From NCBI RefSeq assembly GCF_013410345.1, contig NZ_JACCFJ010000001.1:620001-684000 (forward strand): DNA of 64,000 nucleotides, in the 5' to 3' direction. Each line of letters begins with the position of its first letter. Within the stretch, counting starts at the first letter, position 1. Origin of the DNA: Saccharopolyspora hordei (GTDB taxonomy: Bacteria > Actinomycetota > Actinomycetes > Mycobacteriales > Pseudonocardiaceae). Position numbers and translations under genes: made by a program. Below are positions 32,600 through 40,905 of the stretch, one piece after another. The notes beneath the pieces were generated by a model. That model was not told the origin of the DNA. It made no database searches and saw only the letters and a program-made list of their open reading frames with translations.

Positions 32600-33967
32600 T
32601 CAGGCCTGCCGGAACTTCCGGACCTCTTCGTGCAGGTCGCGGGCGTCTGAGTTGGCGCGGTGCTTGGCTGCTTCCAGTTCCAAGGGCTTGAGCCGGTCGG
32701 CGACCCGGGCGGACTTGACCCGCTCACCGTGCTGGAGGGCCCGGCGCCCGACCTTGATGCCCTCCCGGATGTCGCCGTCCCGGAAGTGGTTGGTGGCCTG
32801 CAAGCTGAGCCCGAAGACGTGCGTGCGCTGCATGTCCGCGCCGTAGGCCTCGTTGCACTTGATGGTCTCGGCCACCGCGATCGGCGCGTGCTTCTTCGGG
32901 TCGAACACGGCGAGGGCGTCGTGCGCGGACCCGATCATGCCGTGCAGGTCGTTCTCGTTGAAGAACCGCACCCAGTCCGGCGCCTCGCTGGACTGCGCCC
33001 GGGCGAACTCGTCCTTGGTGCGTCCGACCATCTTCTGCACCTGGTCGGGCTTGTTGAGCATGCCGTAGGCCCAGGCCTCGTTCGCGCACAGCACCGCGAC
33101 GGTCAACGCCGAACCGGACTCCTGCGCCGCGATCTGCCCCAGCTGGAACAGCTTCAGCGCCTCGTTGGGCTCCTGGTGGTGCAGGTACACCCGGCCCATC
33201 CGGTACAGCACGCTGGCCAGCAGCCCGTGGTCCTCGGCCTGCTTGGCGAACTCCAGCGCCTTGCCGAAGTGGCCGCGCGCCGGGTCGAGCAACCCGACGT
33301 CGAACGACGTCCAGCCGGCCAGGCTGTGCATGTCCGCCAGCGCCACGAACAGCTGCCTGCGCACGACGTCGGTGGAGGTCGCGTCGAGCAGCTGCTGGGC
33401 CCAGGACAGCTGCGCCACCACGGCGTCCCGGCAGGTGCCGCCGCCGTAGCGGTAGTCGAGGTCGCGCAATGCCTTGGTGGCGGCCTGGATCTGCTGCACG
33501 TCGGTCATGCCGATCCGGGCCGGGGCGGGTGTCGCCGCGCTCGCGGGAAGCCAGCTGCTGGCTTCCCCGAACACCGCGGCACCCATGGTCACCTGGGCGG
33601 CGTGGGACAGGAATTTCCGCCGCTTCACCGATTCGTCCTCCTCAGCGTCGAGGGCGTTGGTCGCACCAGCGACCCGCATCGCGGTCGCCCCGTCGTACGC
33701 GAGGCCCATGTAGCCCCGCGGAATGCCCAGCCCGTCGGCGATCCTGGCCAGCACGTCGTAAGCCATGACCTGCCGACCCTTGAGGATCTCGGACACCTCG
33801 GATTGCGACTGGCCCGTGGAGGCCGCGATCTGGCGTTGCGAGACACCACGTCGGCGCAGCTGCTTGTAGATCTCGCTGACGTCCCGCCGGGCCAGGGCAT
33901 CCCGCATCTCCCGATCGTTCCACACGTCGGGTGTAACGGGAGAGCCGCTAGAACCGATGATGTTCAT
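32600..33967 (-). CDS. XRE-type helix-turn-helix regulator with TPR-like C-terminus
   Basis: A 455-aa DNA-binding regulator. Residues about 35-75 are an XRE HTH (RGVSQRQIAASTGQSQSEVS, then EILKGRQ). About 150-440 is a series of TPR-like helical hairpins (ALADMHSLAGWTSFDVG; LLASVLYRMGRVYLHHQEPNEALK; AYGMLNKPDQVQKM). Between them lies KRRKFLSHAAQVTMGAAVFG, which looks like a twin-arginine signal in the middle of a regulator; this odd feature recurs in the NsdA-like and related actinobacterial family. It probably senses a ligand or protein through the TPR part and controls development or secondary metabolism. The ATG follows AGGGGGTC. Divergent from the two small plus-strand genes. Confidence 0.88.
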   Translation of the reverse strand: MNIIGSSGSPVTPDVWNDREMRDALARRDVSEIYKQLRRRGVSQRQIAASTGQSQSEVSEILKGRQVMAYDVLARIADGLGIPRGYMGLAYDGATAMRVAGATNALDAEEDESVKRRKFLSHAAQVTMGAAVFGEASSWLPASAATPAPARIGMTDVQQIQAATKALRDLDYRYGGGTCRDAVVAQLSWAQQLLDATSTDVVRRQLFVALADMHSLAGWTSFDVGLLDPARGHFGKALEFAKQAEDHGLLASVLYRMGRVYLHHQEPNEALKLFQLGQIAAQESGSALTVAVLCANEAWAYGMLNKPDQVQKMVGRTKDEFARAQSSEAPDWVRFFNENDLHGMIGSAHDALAVFDPKKHAPIAVAETIKCNEAYGADMQRTHVFGLSLQATNHFRDGDIREGIKVGRRALQHGERVKSARVADRLKPLELEAAKHRANSDARDLHEEVRKFRQA

Positions 33968-34184
33968 TTAGACCCCCTGACGCTCTGCACGGGCGTTGGT
34001 CGCAGAGTAAGGGCACTGCGGCAACCCGGTGAAGTGCGTTTCGGTAGAGGTGATCGGTTGCGCTGAAGTCCGCCGACCGTTCGTCGTCGCCATTGGTCCG
34101 GTCACCGCCCAACGGCTAGGCGAACCCGGTCGGCACGGACCAATCTAGTCACCAGCAAGCAACCGAGCACGGACGGGATGCGAC

Positions 34185-34436
34185 GTGGACGAGCAGGTGC
34201 GGGAACGCGGGATCGGCCGGACGGCCGAGTCGTTCCCGGCATCCGCCGCCCGTCGGCGGTGGTGGCAGGTCGACTGCCGCGACCTGGCGAACTCCCGCCG
34301 CACCCTGGCCGTGCTGGTCAACCGGGATGAGGTTGAGCTCGTCGGACCGCCCGGCCACGCCGCGGTGCTCTCCACCGTGGGCGTGCGCCAGTTGTCGACA
34401 GCGTTGCGGGATGCCGCGATGCAGGCGAGAAAGTGA
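34185..34436 (+). CDS. 83-aa hypothetical protein divergent from the XRE-TPR regulator
   Basis: A small protein (RRRWWQVDCRDLANSRRTLA; LVNRDEVELVGPPGHAAVLS; TVGVRQLSTALRDAAMQARK) whose beta-rich middle and helical end recall the short orphan proteins often found next to XRE regulators in actinobacteria (for example DUF397-like), but I cannot assign it. GTG start with only a weak ribosome-binding site. It is followed 13 bp later by the next small gene and likely forms a two-gene unit with it. Confidence 0.6.
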   Translation: MDEQVRERGIGRTAESFPASAARRRWWQVDCRDLANSRRTLAVLVNRDEVELVGPPGHAAVLSTVGVRQLSTALRDAAMQARK

Positions 34437-34449
34437 CGGTGACGTTTCA

Positions 34450-34788
34450 GTGGACGAGACACTGGGGCAGGTGCTGCGCGACGCGGTGCGCGAGCGGCTC
34501 GACATGCTGAGCGAGCTCGCGGACCGGGCGGACGCCACCTCCCTGCTCTCCGTGGCGCGTTCTGAGCTGCCCCGGCTCACCGAGGGGTGGCGCGCCCTGC
34601 TCACCGCGCACGAAGCCGACGAGAAGGGCAACTGCCCCGAGTGCTCGAGCCGCTGGCGGCCGCAGAAAGCACCGTGTTCGGTGTGGCGCTCGGCCCACGA
34701 GCACTTGGTCTCCGGCGCCCTGGCTCCCCGTCCCGCCCGGCACCTGCGCCCGGCGCACGCACTGCGCCCGGTGGCGCCGGTGCCGTAA
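34450..34788 (+). CDS. 112-aa hypothetical protein with a cysteine cluster
   Basis: N-terminal two thirds are helical (LGQVLRDAVRERLDMLSELA; DATSLLSVARSELPRLTEGW). The later segment NCPECSSRWRPQKAPCSVWR has three cysteines plus a following His (AHEH) and looks like a small zinc ribbon. GTG start at 34450. Small proteins with this Cys pattern appear beside XRE regulators in Pseudonocardiaceae; function unknown. The C-terminal 20 residues are Pro/Ala/Arg rich. Confidence 0.6.
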   Translation: MDETLGQVLRDAVRERLDMLSELADRADATSLLSVARSELPRLTEGWRALLTAHEADEKGNCPECSSRWRPQKAPCSVWRSAHEHLVSGALAPRPARHLRPAHALRPVAPVP

Positions 34789-35050
34789 GGCCGGCGGACT
34801 CGGTCCCGGACAGCAACACTCCCCGACCCCGGACACGACCGAGCAACCGCCAGGTGGCGGCCGATGGGCAGCTGGTCGCGTTTCCCCGACCGCGGCCAGC
34901 GCGCACCGGCCGCCACCAGAAAACTCCACAGTGGACAAGACTTCCGCGGGCTGGTGCTGACGCACTCCCCTCCCCCGACCGGTGCCGGTCCGCGGACTCC
35001 AACTGCTCCGTCAGCCCGTGACCCCGGACGGGCCCGGAGCGAAGGTGGAG
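34789..35050. other. 262-bp gap with no convincing gene
   Basis: Only weak, atypical ORFs on either strand. One AGTGGACAA (one mismatch from a DnaA box) lies at about 34930. The region separates the small plus-strand genes from the terminator of protein B. Confidence 0.4.
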
Positions 35051-35092
35051 GGGCCCTGGGCGCTCGTATCCCCGACCGAGCAGCCAGGGCCC
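35051..35092. terminator. hairpin between convergent gene ends
   Basis: A 9-bp perfect stem (GGGCCCTGG) with a 24-base loop, 23 bp beyond the stop of protein B. Confidence 0.5.
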
Positions 35093-35114
35093 TTTCCGGT
35101 ACCTGGGGAACGGC

Positions 35115-38100
35115 TCACTTCCGCCGGAGCCGGGCCCGCGCGGCGAACTCCGGGTCCAGACGCAGTCCCGGCTGCGCGGTCGTGCCGCGGGGCGCGGGCA
35201 CGGCCGGGCCCTCCGCCGGGTGCGCGCGGTCCGCCGGCACCATCGCCCACGGCTGCCGCGGGCCGAGCAGCGGTGAGTAGACCGGGACGAAACCCTGGTC
35301 CAGCAACGAGATGGCGAAGTCCACCGCCACGTGCCCGCGCGGGTCCAGCACGCCGGTGCCCTGCCACGGCAGCAGTCCCGAACCGCCGAGGTAGGTGAAG
35401 CCCAGCGCGCCCTTGCGCACCGCGCTCAGCGTCAGCCGGACCCGGTTCGGGAACATCTGCTCGTAGCCGAACTCCTCGTCCACCTGCATGGTCGCCATGT
35501 AGCGGAGGACGGTGTGCCACGCCCGGCGCAGCACCGCGCGCCGCGCCTGGCGCACCTCGGCGGACACCGTCGGGCCGCTGAGGTTGTAGACGTCGGCGTA
35601 GATCGCGGTGGACCACTCCAGCCGGTCCACGCCCGTCGGCACCGCGACCGGCACGGAGTACACCATCGACATCAGGATCTCGCGGAACAGCCCGATGACG
35701 TGCGGCGCGAACTCCTCGGCGCTGGCGGTCCACCGGTGCACCCGCTCCAGGGTGCGCAGCGGGTTGTCGGTGATGTCGAAGTCCCGCAACGCTTCCCCGA
35801 GCAACCGCCGGTACTTGGCGATCCGGGCCTCCCGCTGCGCGGCCAGTCCCGGGCCGAGCCGCTGCTCGGCCACCACGTCGACGTCCTCGACCAGCGTGCG
35901 GTCGCCGATGCCCGCCAGGTCCGCGTACTCGCGCAGCTTCCGCTGGTAGGCGTCGGTGATCGCGGCCGGGCGGCTCCGGAAGTGCCGCCCGTCGGTGAGG
36001 ATGTTGAAGTGCAGTCCCGGCGGGTGCACCTCGCGGATGGCCCGCTGCATCTCGCGCAGGCGCGCCATCGCGCCGAACTCGGCGAGGTCGGGCAGCGGAC
36101 CGCTGGCCTTGAGCCGGTTCAGGCACTGCTTGACCGGGAAGCCGAGCAGCACCACCTCGATCGGTTCGCCGCGCCGCACCAGCGGTTCGACGTCCGCCTT
36201 GAGGTCGGCGACCTGGTAGTGGGACCGGGCCCCCTTGAAGAACTGCTTGCGGGTCAGCACGTGGTGCACCGCGGCCAGGACCCGGTCGCAGTCCGCCGTC
36301 CCGTCGACGCCGAACTTGGCCGCGGCGCTGCGCCCGGTGCGCTCGGCCGCGCGGTCGGCGTCGGCGAGCACCGCGTCGATGATGTCGCGGGTCTCCTCGG
36401 CGGTGAGGTGCACGGCCCAGCGCTGCGCCAGGCGGTTCTTGCGCAGCGCGCCGATCTGCAGCTCCTCCAGGGAGTGCGTGTTGGACAGCCGCGGGCCGAT
36501 GCGCTCGTCGGAACGCGGGCGGGTCTCGAAGGTGGCGATCACGTCGTCCTCGCCGCGCTCGGCGGCGAACCCGGGGATGCGCACCGCGACCGGCCGCGCG
36601 CCGGGGAACTCCGCGCGGACCGCGTCCCGGTTGGCGCCCTCGTCGTCGAAGACCGCGACCACGTCGAGCCGACCGAGCTCGCGCAGCTCCGCGGCCGCCA
36701 CCGCGGTGCCCGCCGGACCACCGCCGGACAGGCAGCACAGCGTCACCTCGGCGATCCCGGCCGCGGCCAGGACCTCCTCGGTCTGCTCGCGGAACCGCTC
36801 CCTGCGCCGGGTGTAGAACACCACGCGGCCGCCGGCGTCCTGCACGTCCCAGACGAACCGGGCCAGCCCGGCGTTGACGGTGTCGGTGCGCAGCCGCTCG
36901 CGCGGGCGCGCGAGGAACGCGCGGACGAAGTCGGCGCGCACCGCGGCCCAGTCCACCGCCGGGTAGCGCTCGCCCAGCCCGCTCTGCGCGACGAAGTCGT
37001 CCCAGGTCGACGGGGCCGGGGTGGGCAGCACCGGGAGCGTCCCGGCGCTGGCGAGCTCGAGGACGCCCTCCGGCGCGCCCGGCCGCGGTCCGGAGATCGC
37101 GCGGGCGGCGTCGAGGACCCGCTGGAGCGGGACGAGCCCGCACAGGTCCACGTCGATGGCGACCGCGGGCTCCGGGAGGTCCGGCTCCCAGCGGCGCCGG
37201 CGGGTGCGCTGCTGGACCTCGTCGAGCACCGACCGCAGCACCGCGTCCTGCTCCTCCGGCACGGTGTGCGCGTAGCACCGCAGCGGCTGCTCGCCGGAGA
37301 GCAGCTCCGCGGTCCCCGGGTCGAGGTAGCGCAGCTCCTCGGCGATCACCCGGTCCACTGCGTGCCGCACCTGGCCGGCCCGGCGACCGCCGCTGAGCTC
37401 GGAGAACCCGGTGCTGAGCCGGTCCAGCGTGCCGACCAGCGCGCGGACCCCGGAGGCCACCTCGGCGCGGCTGGGGTCCCAGACCACCCGCTCCTGGTCG
37501 GTGATCACGATCCGCCCGGTGGCCTGCAGCTCCGGGGACAGCTCGACGGCCACCCCGGTCTCGTCCAGCGCGAACAGGCCGATCCGGTGCACGTCCAACG
37601 CCACCCGGAAGGTCCGCAGCAGCGGGCGGACGAAGTGCTCCAGGAAGTGGTCGAGCTCGTCCTGCCGCCACGCGAAGCGGTTGTCCAGCACCACGCGGAG
37701 CAGCTCCGGCGCCCCGCCGGGGCCCGGCCGCAGCAGGGCGGACAGCGGGACGGCGATGGTGCCGCCGGGGTGCGAGGGGTGCGCGGGCGCCGGTTCGGCG
37801 AGGCGGAACAGCGCCGCCGCGCCGGTGCCGGTGTCCACCACGGCGCCCGGGACCGGCTGCGTCGCACAGTGCATCCGCAGGTGGGGGTCGTCCGCCACGA
37901 CCGCGGCGAACCGTTCCCAGGAGCGGAGCTGCCGCTGCGCCCGCTCGCGCGAGCCCACCGCCCGCAGCTGCACGGTGCGCTCCCGCTCGGGGACGCTGAG
38001 CTGCTCGACCGGCAGCGGCACGGCGAGGTCGGGGTCGGACACCGCGGTCAGCAGGTCGTCGGTGAGCTCGGGGTCGGCGCCGCGCAGCAGCTCGACCCGG

Positions 38101-38552
38101 TCCACCGGGACCCGGGTGCAGCGCTCCGGGCCCGGCGCGCCCGACAGGGACCGGGTCAACCGGTGCAGCCAGTGCGCGTCGAAGACCTGCCGGGTGCGGC
38201 GCAGCCGGACCAGCGCGCGGTACAGGTCGGCCCACTCCGGTCCGGCCCCGAGCGGGACCCCGCTGCCGACGCCGGCGAGCCGGAGCTCACCGGTCGCGGT
38301 CTCCTCGACGCGCAAGCCGTAGCCGCCGTCGGCCAGCACGGCGTTCGCCGCGGCGGTGGTGAGCGGTCGCCGGAGCGCCGGGGCCTCCTCGGCTCCGGTC
38401 GCGCTCCGCGGGGCGGGGCGGGCGGCCAGTTCCGCCGTCGACCACGCGCTCACGATGTCGCGGTGCTTGTCGCGCGCAGGACAGCGGAGCAGGCACGGGT
38501 ACCCGCGGCAGGGGCGGTGCAGGTCCTCGCGCTCCCCCAGGTCGCAGTCCAC
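35115..38552 (-). CDS. large HAD plus isonitrile-synthase-like (DIT1/PvcA) fusion, protein B
   Basis: About 1145 aa, paralogue of protein A with about 220 extra N-terminal residues. About 225-370 (VLDNRFAWRQDELDHFLEHF, VRPLLRTFRVALDVH, ATGRIVITD) is faintly like the C-terminal fold of IucA/IucC siderophore synthetases. About 460-630 is a HAD domain (VAIDVDLCG; VVFYTRRRERFR; VVAVFDDEGANRDA). About 670-1100 is DIT1/PvcA-like with better-kept motifs than protein A: LLGFPVKQCLNRLKASGPL, PDLAEFGAMARLREM, VHPPGLHFNILTDGRHF, FTYLGGSGLLPWQGTG. The N-terminus has a cysteine group (HRPCRGYPCLLRCPA). The GTG at 38552 lacks a ribosome-binding site; a GTG at 38453 would remove the cysteines. Function is inferred: chemistry on an amino acid or a derivative of one. 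Confidence 0.74.
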   Translation of the reverse strand: MDCDLGEREDLHRPCRGYPCLLRCPARDKHRDIVSAWSTAELAARPAPRSATGAEEAPALRRPLTTAAANAVLADGGYGLRVEETATGELRLAGVGSGVPLGAGPEWADLYRALVRLRRTRQVFDAHWLHRLTRSLSGAPGPERCTRVPVDRVELLRGADPELTDDLLTAVSDPDLAVPLPVEQLSVPERERTVQLRAVGSRERAQRQLRSWERFAAVVADDPHLRMHCATQPVPGAVVDTGTGAAALFRLAEPAPAHPSHPGGTIAVPLSALLRPGPGGAPELLRVVLDNRFAWRQDELDHFLEHFVRPLLRTFRVALDVHRIGLFALDETGVAVELSPELQATGRIVITDQERVVWDPSRAEVASGVRALVGTLDRLSTGFSELSGGRRAGQVRHAVDRVIAEELRYLDPGTAELLSGEQPLRCYAHTVPEEQDAVLRSVLDEVQQRTRRRRWEPDLPEPAVAIDVDLCGLVPLQRVLDAARAISGPRPGAPEGVLELASAGTLPVLPTPAPSTWDDFVAQSGLGERYPAVDWAAVRADFVRAFLARPRERLRTDTVNAGLARFVWDVQDAGGRVVFYTRRRERFREQTEEVLAAAGIAEVTLCCLSGGGPAGTAVAAAELRELGRLDVVAVFDDEGANRDAVRAEFPGARPVAVRIPGFAAERGEDDVIATFETRPRSDERIGPRLSNTHSLEELQIGALRKNRLAQRWAVHLTAEETRDIIDAVLADADRAAERTGRSAAAKFGVDGTADCDRVLAAVHHVLTRKQFFKGARSHYQVADLKADVEPLVRRGEPIEVVLLGFPVKQCLNRLKASGPLPDLAEFGAMARLREMQRAIREVHPPGLHFNILTDGRHFRSRPAAITDAYQRKLREYADLAGIGDRTLVEDVDVVAEQRLGPGLAAQREARIAKYRRLLGEALRDFDITDNPLRTLERVHRWTASAEEFAPHVIGLFREILMSMVYSVPVAVPTGVDRLEWSTAIYADVYNLSGPTVSAEVRQARRAVLRRAWHTVLRYMATMQVDEEFGYEQMFPNRVRLTLSAVRKGALGFTYLGGSGLLPWQGTGVLDPRGHVAVDFAISLLDQGFVPVYSPLLGPRQPWAMVPADRAHPAEGPAVPAPRGTTAQPGLRLDPEFAARARLRRK

Positions 38553-38960
38553 CCGACAAGCACAGCACGTCCGACGACGGGAATGTGAGAGGCAGCCGCG
38601 CAGTAACCCACGATGACCTTTCTGTCACGGAGAATGACGACCCGATCACCCTAGATAGCGACAGCGCGCGCTGACAACATGACTCAATGCATACCCATTT
38701 CGTGTAACGCGGACAGATCAGCAGGTCAGGGCGGGGCTGTCACCCGGCTGAGGACCACACAGGCCGTGCGGTCAAGTAGTTGACCCAGAAATCACTCGTT
38801 CGTTGACCGGTTCGTCGGCATGTCCGAGGCGCGCGACCAGCCGGGGGCCGGGAAACTCGAAGGGTCAACGACATCCGGGGCCGCCCCGGCACCCACCGGG
38901 CGCACCAGGCCGCCGGGTCGACACATCGTCAGCACTCCCCCCGGAGAAAGGATCACAGTC
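38553..38960. promoter_or_regulatory. 408-bp divergent control region with repeated TTGACC half-sites
   Basis: Lies between protein B and the TetR gene. GGTCAA-GTAG-TTGACC is a perfect inverted repeat at 38770-38785. TCGTTGACC (38800-38808) and its exact reverse complement GGTCAACGA (38863-38871) form a second, widely spaced pair. The part near 38600-38760 is less GC-rich than its surroundings and should hold promoters. The repeats are candidate operators for the adjacent TetR protein. Confidence 0.45.
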
Positions 38961-39623
38961 GTGGTCGGCACGATGGTCAGTGGACAAGATCGAGGAGTTG
39001 CCTTGCCAGCCGAAGTCGCCCCACTGCGCCGCAAGCCGGTCCAGCAGCGCAGTGCGCAACGCGTGGAGAAGATGCTCGCCGCCTGCGCCGAGCTCATCGA
39101 CGAGGTGGGGTACGACGGGCTGACGACCACGCTCATCGCCGAGCGGGCCGGCGTGGCGGTCGGTTCGCTCTACCAGTTCTTCCCCGACAAGCGGGCGGTC
39201 GTGCAGGAACTGACCCTGCGCAACCTGGACCGCTTCGTGCGCACCGTGTCGGCCCGCTTCGACCAGCTGGAGCTGGAGCACTGGTGGGACGCGGTGGACG
39301 CGGTCTTCGACGTCTACCTGACCATGCACCGCGAGGTCCCGGCGTTCAGCCGCCTGCACTTCGGCGACGTGGTCGACCTGCGCCTGCTGGACCCGGGCAA
39401 GGACAACAACGCGGTCATCGCGGAGAAGCTGGTCGGCCTGATCTCCGAGGAGTTCGGCATCGACCCGCAGCGCCTGGCGCTCCCGCTGGCGGTCGCGGTG
39501 GAAGCGGCCGACGCGGTGCTGCACATGGCCTTCCGCCGCGACCCGGCCGGCGACCCGGCGCTGGTCGCCGAGGCGAAGGAGATGGTCCGCGGCTACCTGT
39601 CCAGTCGCATCCCCGAGAACTAG
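38961..39623 (+). CDS. TetR-family transcriptional regulator
   Basis: A repressor of about 220 aa. The HTH region VEKMLAACAELIDEVGYDGL, then TTTLIAERAGVAVGSLYQFF and PDKRAVVQEL, is a standard TetR N-terminus; the C-terminal ligand domain includes HWWDAVDAVFDVYLTMHREV and MAFRRDPAGDPALVAEAKEM. GTG at 38961 follows GGAGAAAGGA by 8 bp. A TTG at 39003 with GAGGAG five bases upstream would give a more usual TetR start (PAEVAPLRRKPVQQ) and cannot be excluded. It converges with the PLP-enzyme gene, and may act on the repeats upstream of itself or on the inverted repeat at 40851. Confidence 0.88.
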   Translation: MVGTMVSGQDRGVALPAEVAPLRRKPVQQRSAQRVEKMLAACAELIDEVGYDGLTTTLIAERAGVAVGSLYQFFPDKRAVVQELTLRNLDRFVRTVSARFDQLELEHWWDAVDAVFDVYLTMHREVPAFSRLHFGDVVDLRLLDPGKDNNAVIAEKLVGLISEEFGIDPQRLALPLAVAVEAADAVLHMAFRRDPAGDPALVAEAKEMVRGYLSSRIPEN

Positions 39624-39647
39624 CGACCGCGATCGCCGCGGTGCTGC

Positions 39648-40823
39648 TCAGCCGAAGGACTGCCCCTCGCCGCGGTAGGTCGGCACCGCGGTCAGCCGGT
39701 CGCCGTCGATGAGGTGGTAGTGCGTGAACCGCTCGGCGAGCTCGCCCGCCTTGGCGTGCCGGAACCACACCCGGTCGCCGAGCCGCATCCGGTCGGCCGC
39801 CGCTCCCACCACGGGGGTCTGCACCTCGCCGGCGCCCTCCGTCGCGGTCAGCCGCAGCCCGCGCGGCCGGAACGGCACCGGCACCCGGTCCGCGCCCGGC
39901 GGACCGGAGGCGATGTAGCCGCCGCTGAACAGGGTCGCGACGCGCCGCGCGGGCCGGTGCACCACCGGCAGCGCGAACTGCACCGCCGGGCGCGGCTGGA
40001 AGGACCGGTAGGAGTCGAACAGCGACGGACCGATCAGCCCGGACCCCGCGGCCAGTTCGGTCACCGCGGGCTCGGCCGCGGTGCGCTCCAGACTGCCGGT
40101 CCCGCCCCCGTTGACGAACTCCAGCGGGGCCACCGCGCGCACCTCCCGCACCACGGCGGCCCGCCGCTCGACGAGCTCGGCGGCCGACCGGCGCTGGAGC
40201 CAGCGCACCGCGGCGGCGCGCAGCGGGCGCCCGGCCGGTGCGTCGCCGATCCCCGCGATCTGCCCCTCGTAGGCCATCAGGCCGACCAGCCGGAACCCCC
40301 TGCGGCGCGCGATGGTCTCCGCCGCGCGGCGGGCCTGCGCGGGGGTGTGCACCGGGGAGCGGCGGGTGCCGACGTGCAGGCCGGGCAGCGGCCGCCAGGA
40401 GGCGTCGACCTCCAGGCAGAGCCGGACGTCCGGGCGGTCGGTGCCGACCGCGGCGTCGATGACGTCCAGGTGCTCGGGCGAGTCCACCACGAGCGCGATC
40501 GCCGCGGCCGCGGCCGGGTCGGCGGCGAGCTGCCGCAGCGCGCCCCGGTCCACCGTCGGGTAGGCGACGAGGATGTCGTCGCTGAGCCCCTCGCGGTGCA
40601 GCCACAGCGCTTCGGCCAGGCTGTAGCACATCAGCCCGGAGAACCCCGGCGTGCGCAGTGCGCGGCTCAGCAGCTCGCGGCAGCGCACCGACTTGGTGGC
40701 CACCCGGATCGGCCGACCGGCGGCGCGCCGCGCCAGGTCCGCGGCGTTGTGGTCGAACGCCTCGAGGTCGACGACCGCGAACGGCGGGTCGAGCTCGGCG
40801 GTGATCTCGTTGAACCGGCGCAC
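39648..40823 (-). CDS. PLP-dependent amino acid deaminase/aldolase, alanine-racemase-fold (D-threonine-aldolase-like)
   Basis: A 391-aa fold-type III PLP enzyme. The PLP lysine is Lys44 in RVATKSVRC, and the barrel shows LVAYPTVD, RLCLEVDASWRPLPG, GLMAYEGQIAG and FVNGGGTGS. The C-terminal domain (GDRVWFRHAKAGELAERF; HLIDGDRL) with His and Glu residues matches metal-dependent D-threonine aldolase / D-serine dehydratase relatives. Expected to split or deaminate a D-beta-hydroxy amino acid. GTG start. Divergent from the flavin oxidase gene, with a shared operator-like repeat in the 82-bp gap, so the two enzymes may act in one pathway. Confidence 0.85.
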   Translation of the reverse strand: MRRFNEITAELDPPFAVVDLEAFDHNAADLARRAAGRPIRVATKSVRCRELLSRALRTPGFSGLMCYSLAEALWLHREGLSDDILVAYPTVDRGALRQLAADPAAAAAIALVVDSPEHLDVIDAAVGTDRPDVRLCLEVDASWRPLPGLHVGTRRSPVHTPAQARRAAETIARRRGFRLVGLMAYEGQIAGIGDAPAGRPLRAAAVRWLQRRSAAELVERRAAVVREVRAVAPLEFVNGGGTGSLERTAAEPAVTELAAGSGLIGPSLFDSYRSFQPRPAVQFALPVVHRPARRVATLFSGGYIASGPPGADRVPVPFRPRGLRLTATEGAGEVQTPVVGAAADRMRLGDRVWFRHAKAGELAERFTHYHLIDGDRLTAVPTYRGEGQSFG

Positions 40824-40850
40824 GCGACCACGGTAAGCGGAAGGGTCTTG

Positions 40851-40873
40851 TTATGTGAATCTCTTTCACATAA
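40851..40873. promoter_or_regulatory. perfect 9-bp inverted repeat operator between divergent genes
   Basis: TTATGTGAA and TTCACATAA with a 5-bp spacer, exactly palindromic, in the gap between the PLP enzyme and the flavin oxidase. It is AT-rich in a GC-rich neighbourhood. Size and symmetry fit a TetR-, GntR- or MarR-type dimer site controlling both genes. Confidence 0.65.
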
Positions 40874-40905
40874 TTTCTCGGCACAGGCACCCGAAGGAGG
40901 TGGGC

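Noticed and set aside
28263..38552. Prophage or integrative element carrying the isonitrile-synthase-like island
   Set aside because: No integrase, transposase, attachment repeat or tRNA end borders it, and base composition matches the flanks.
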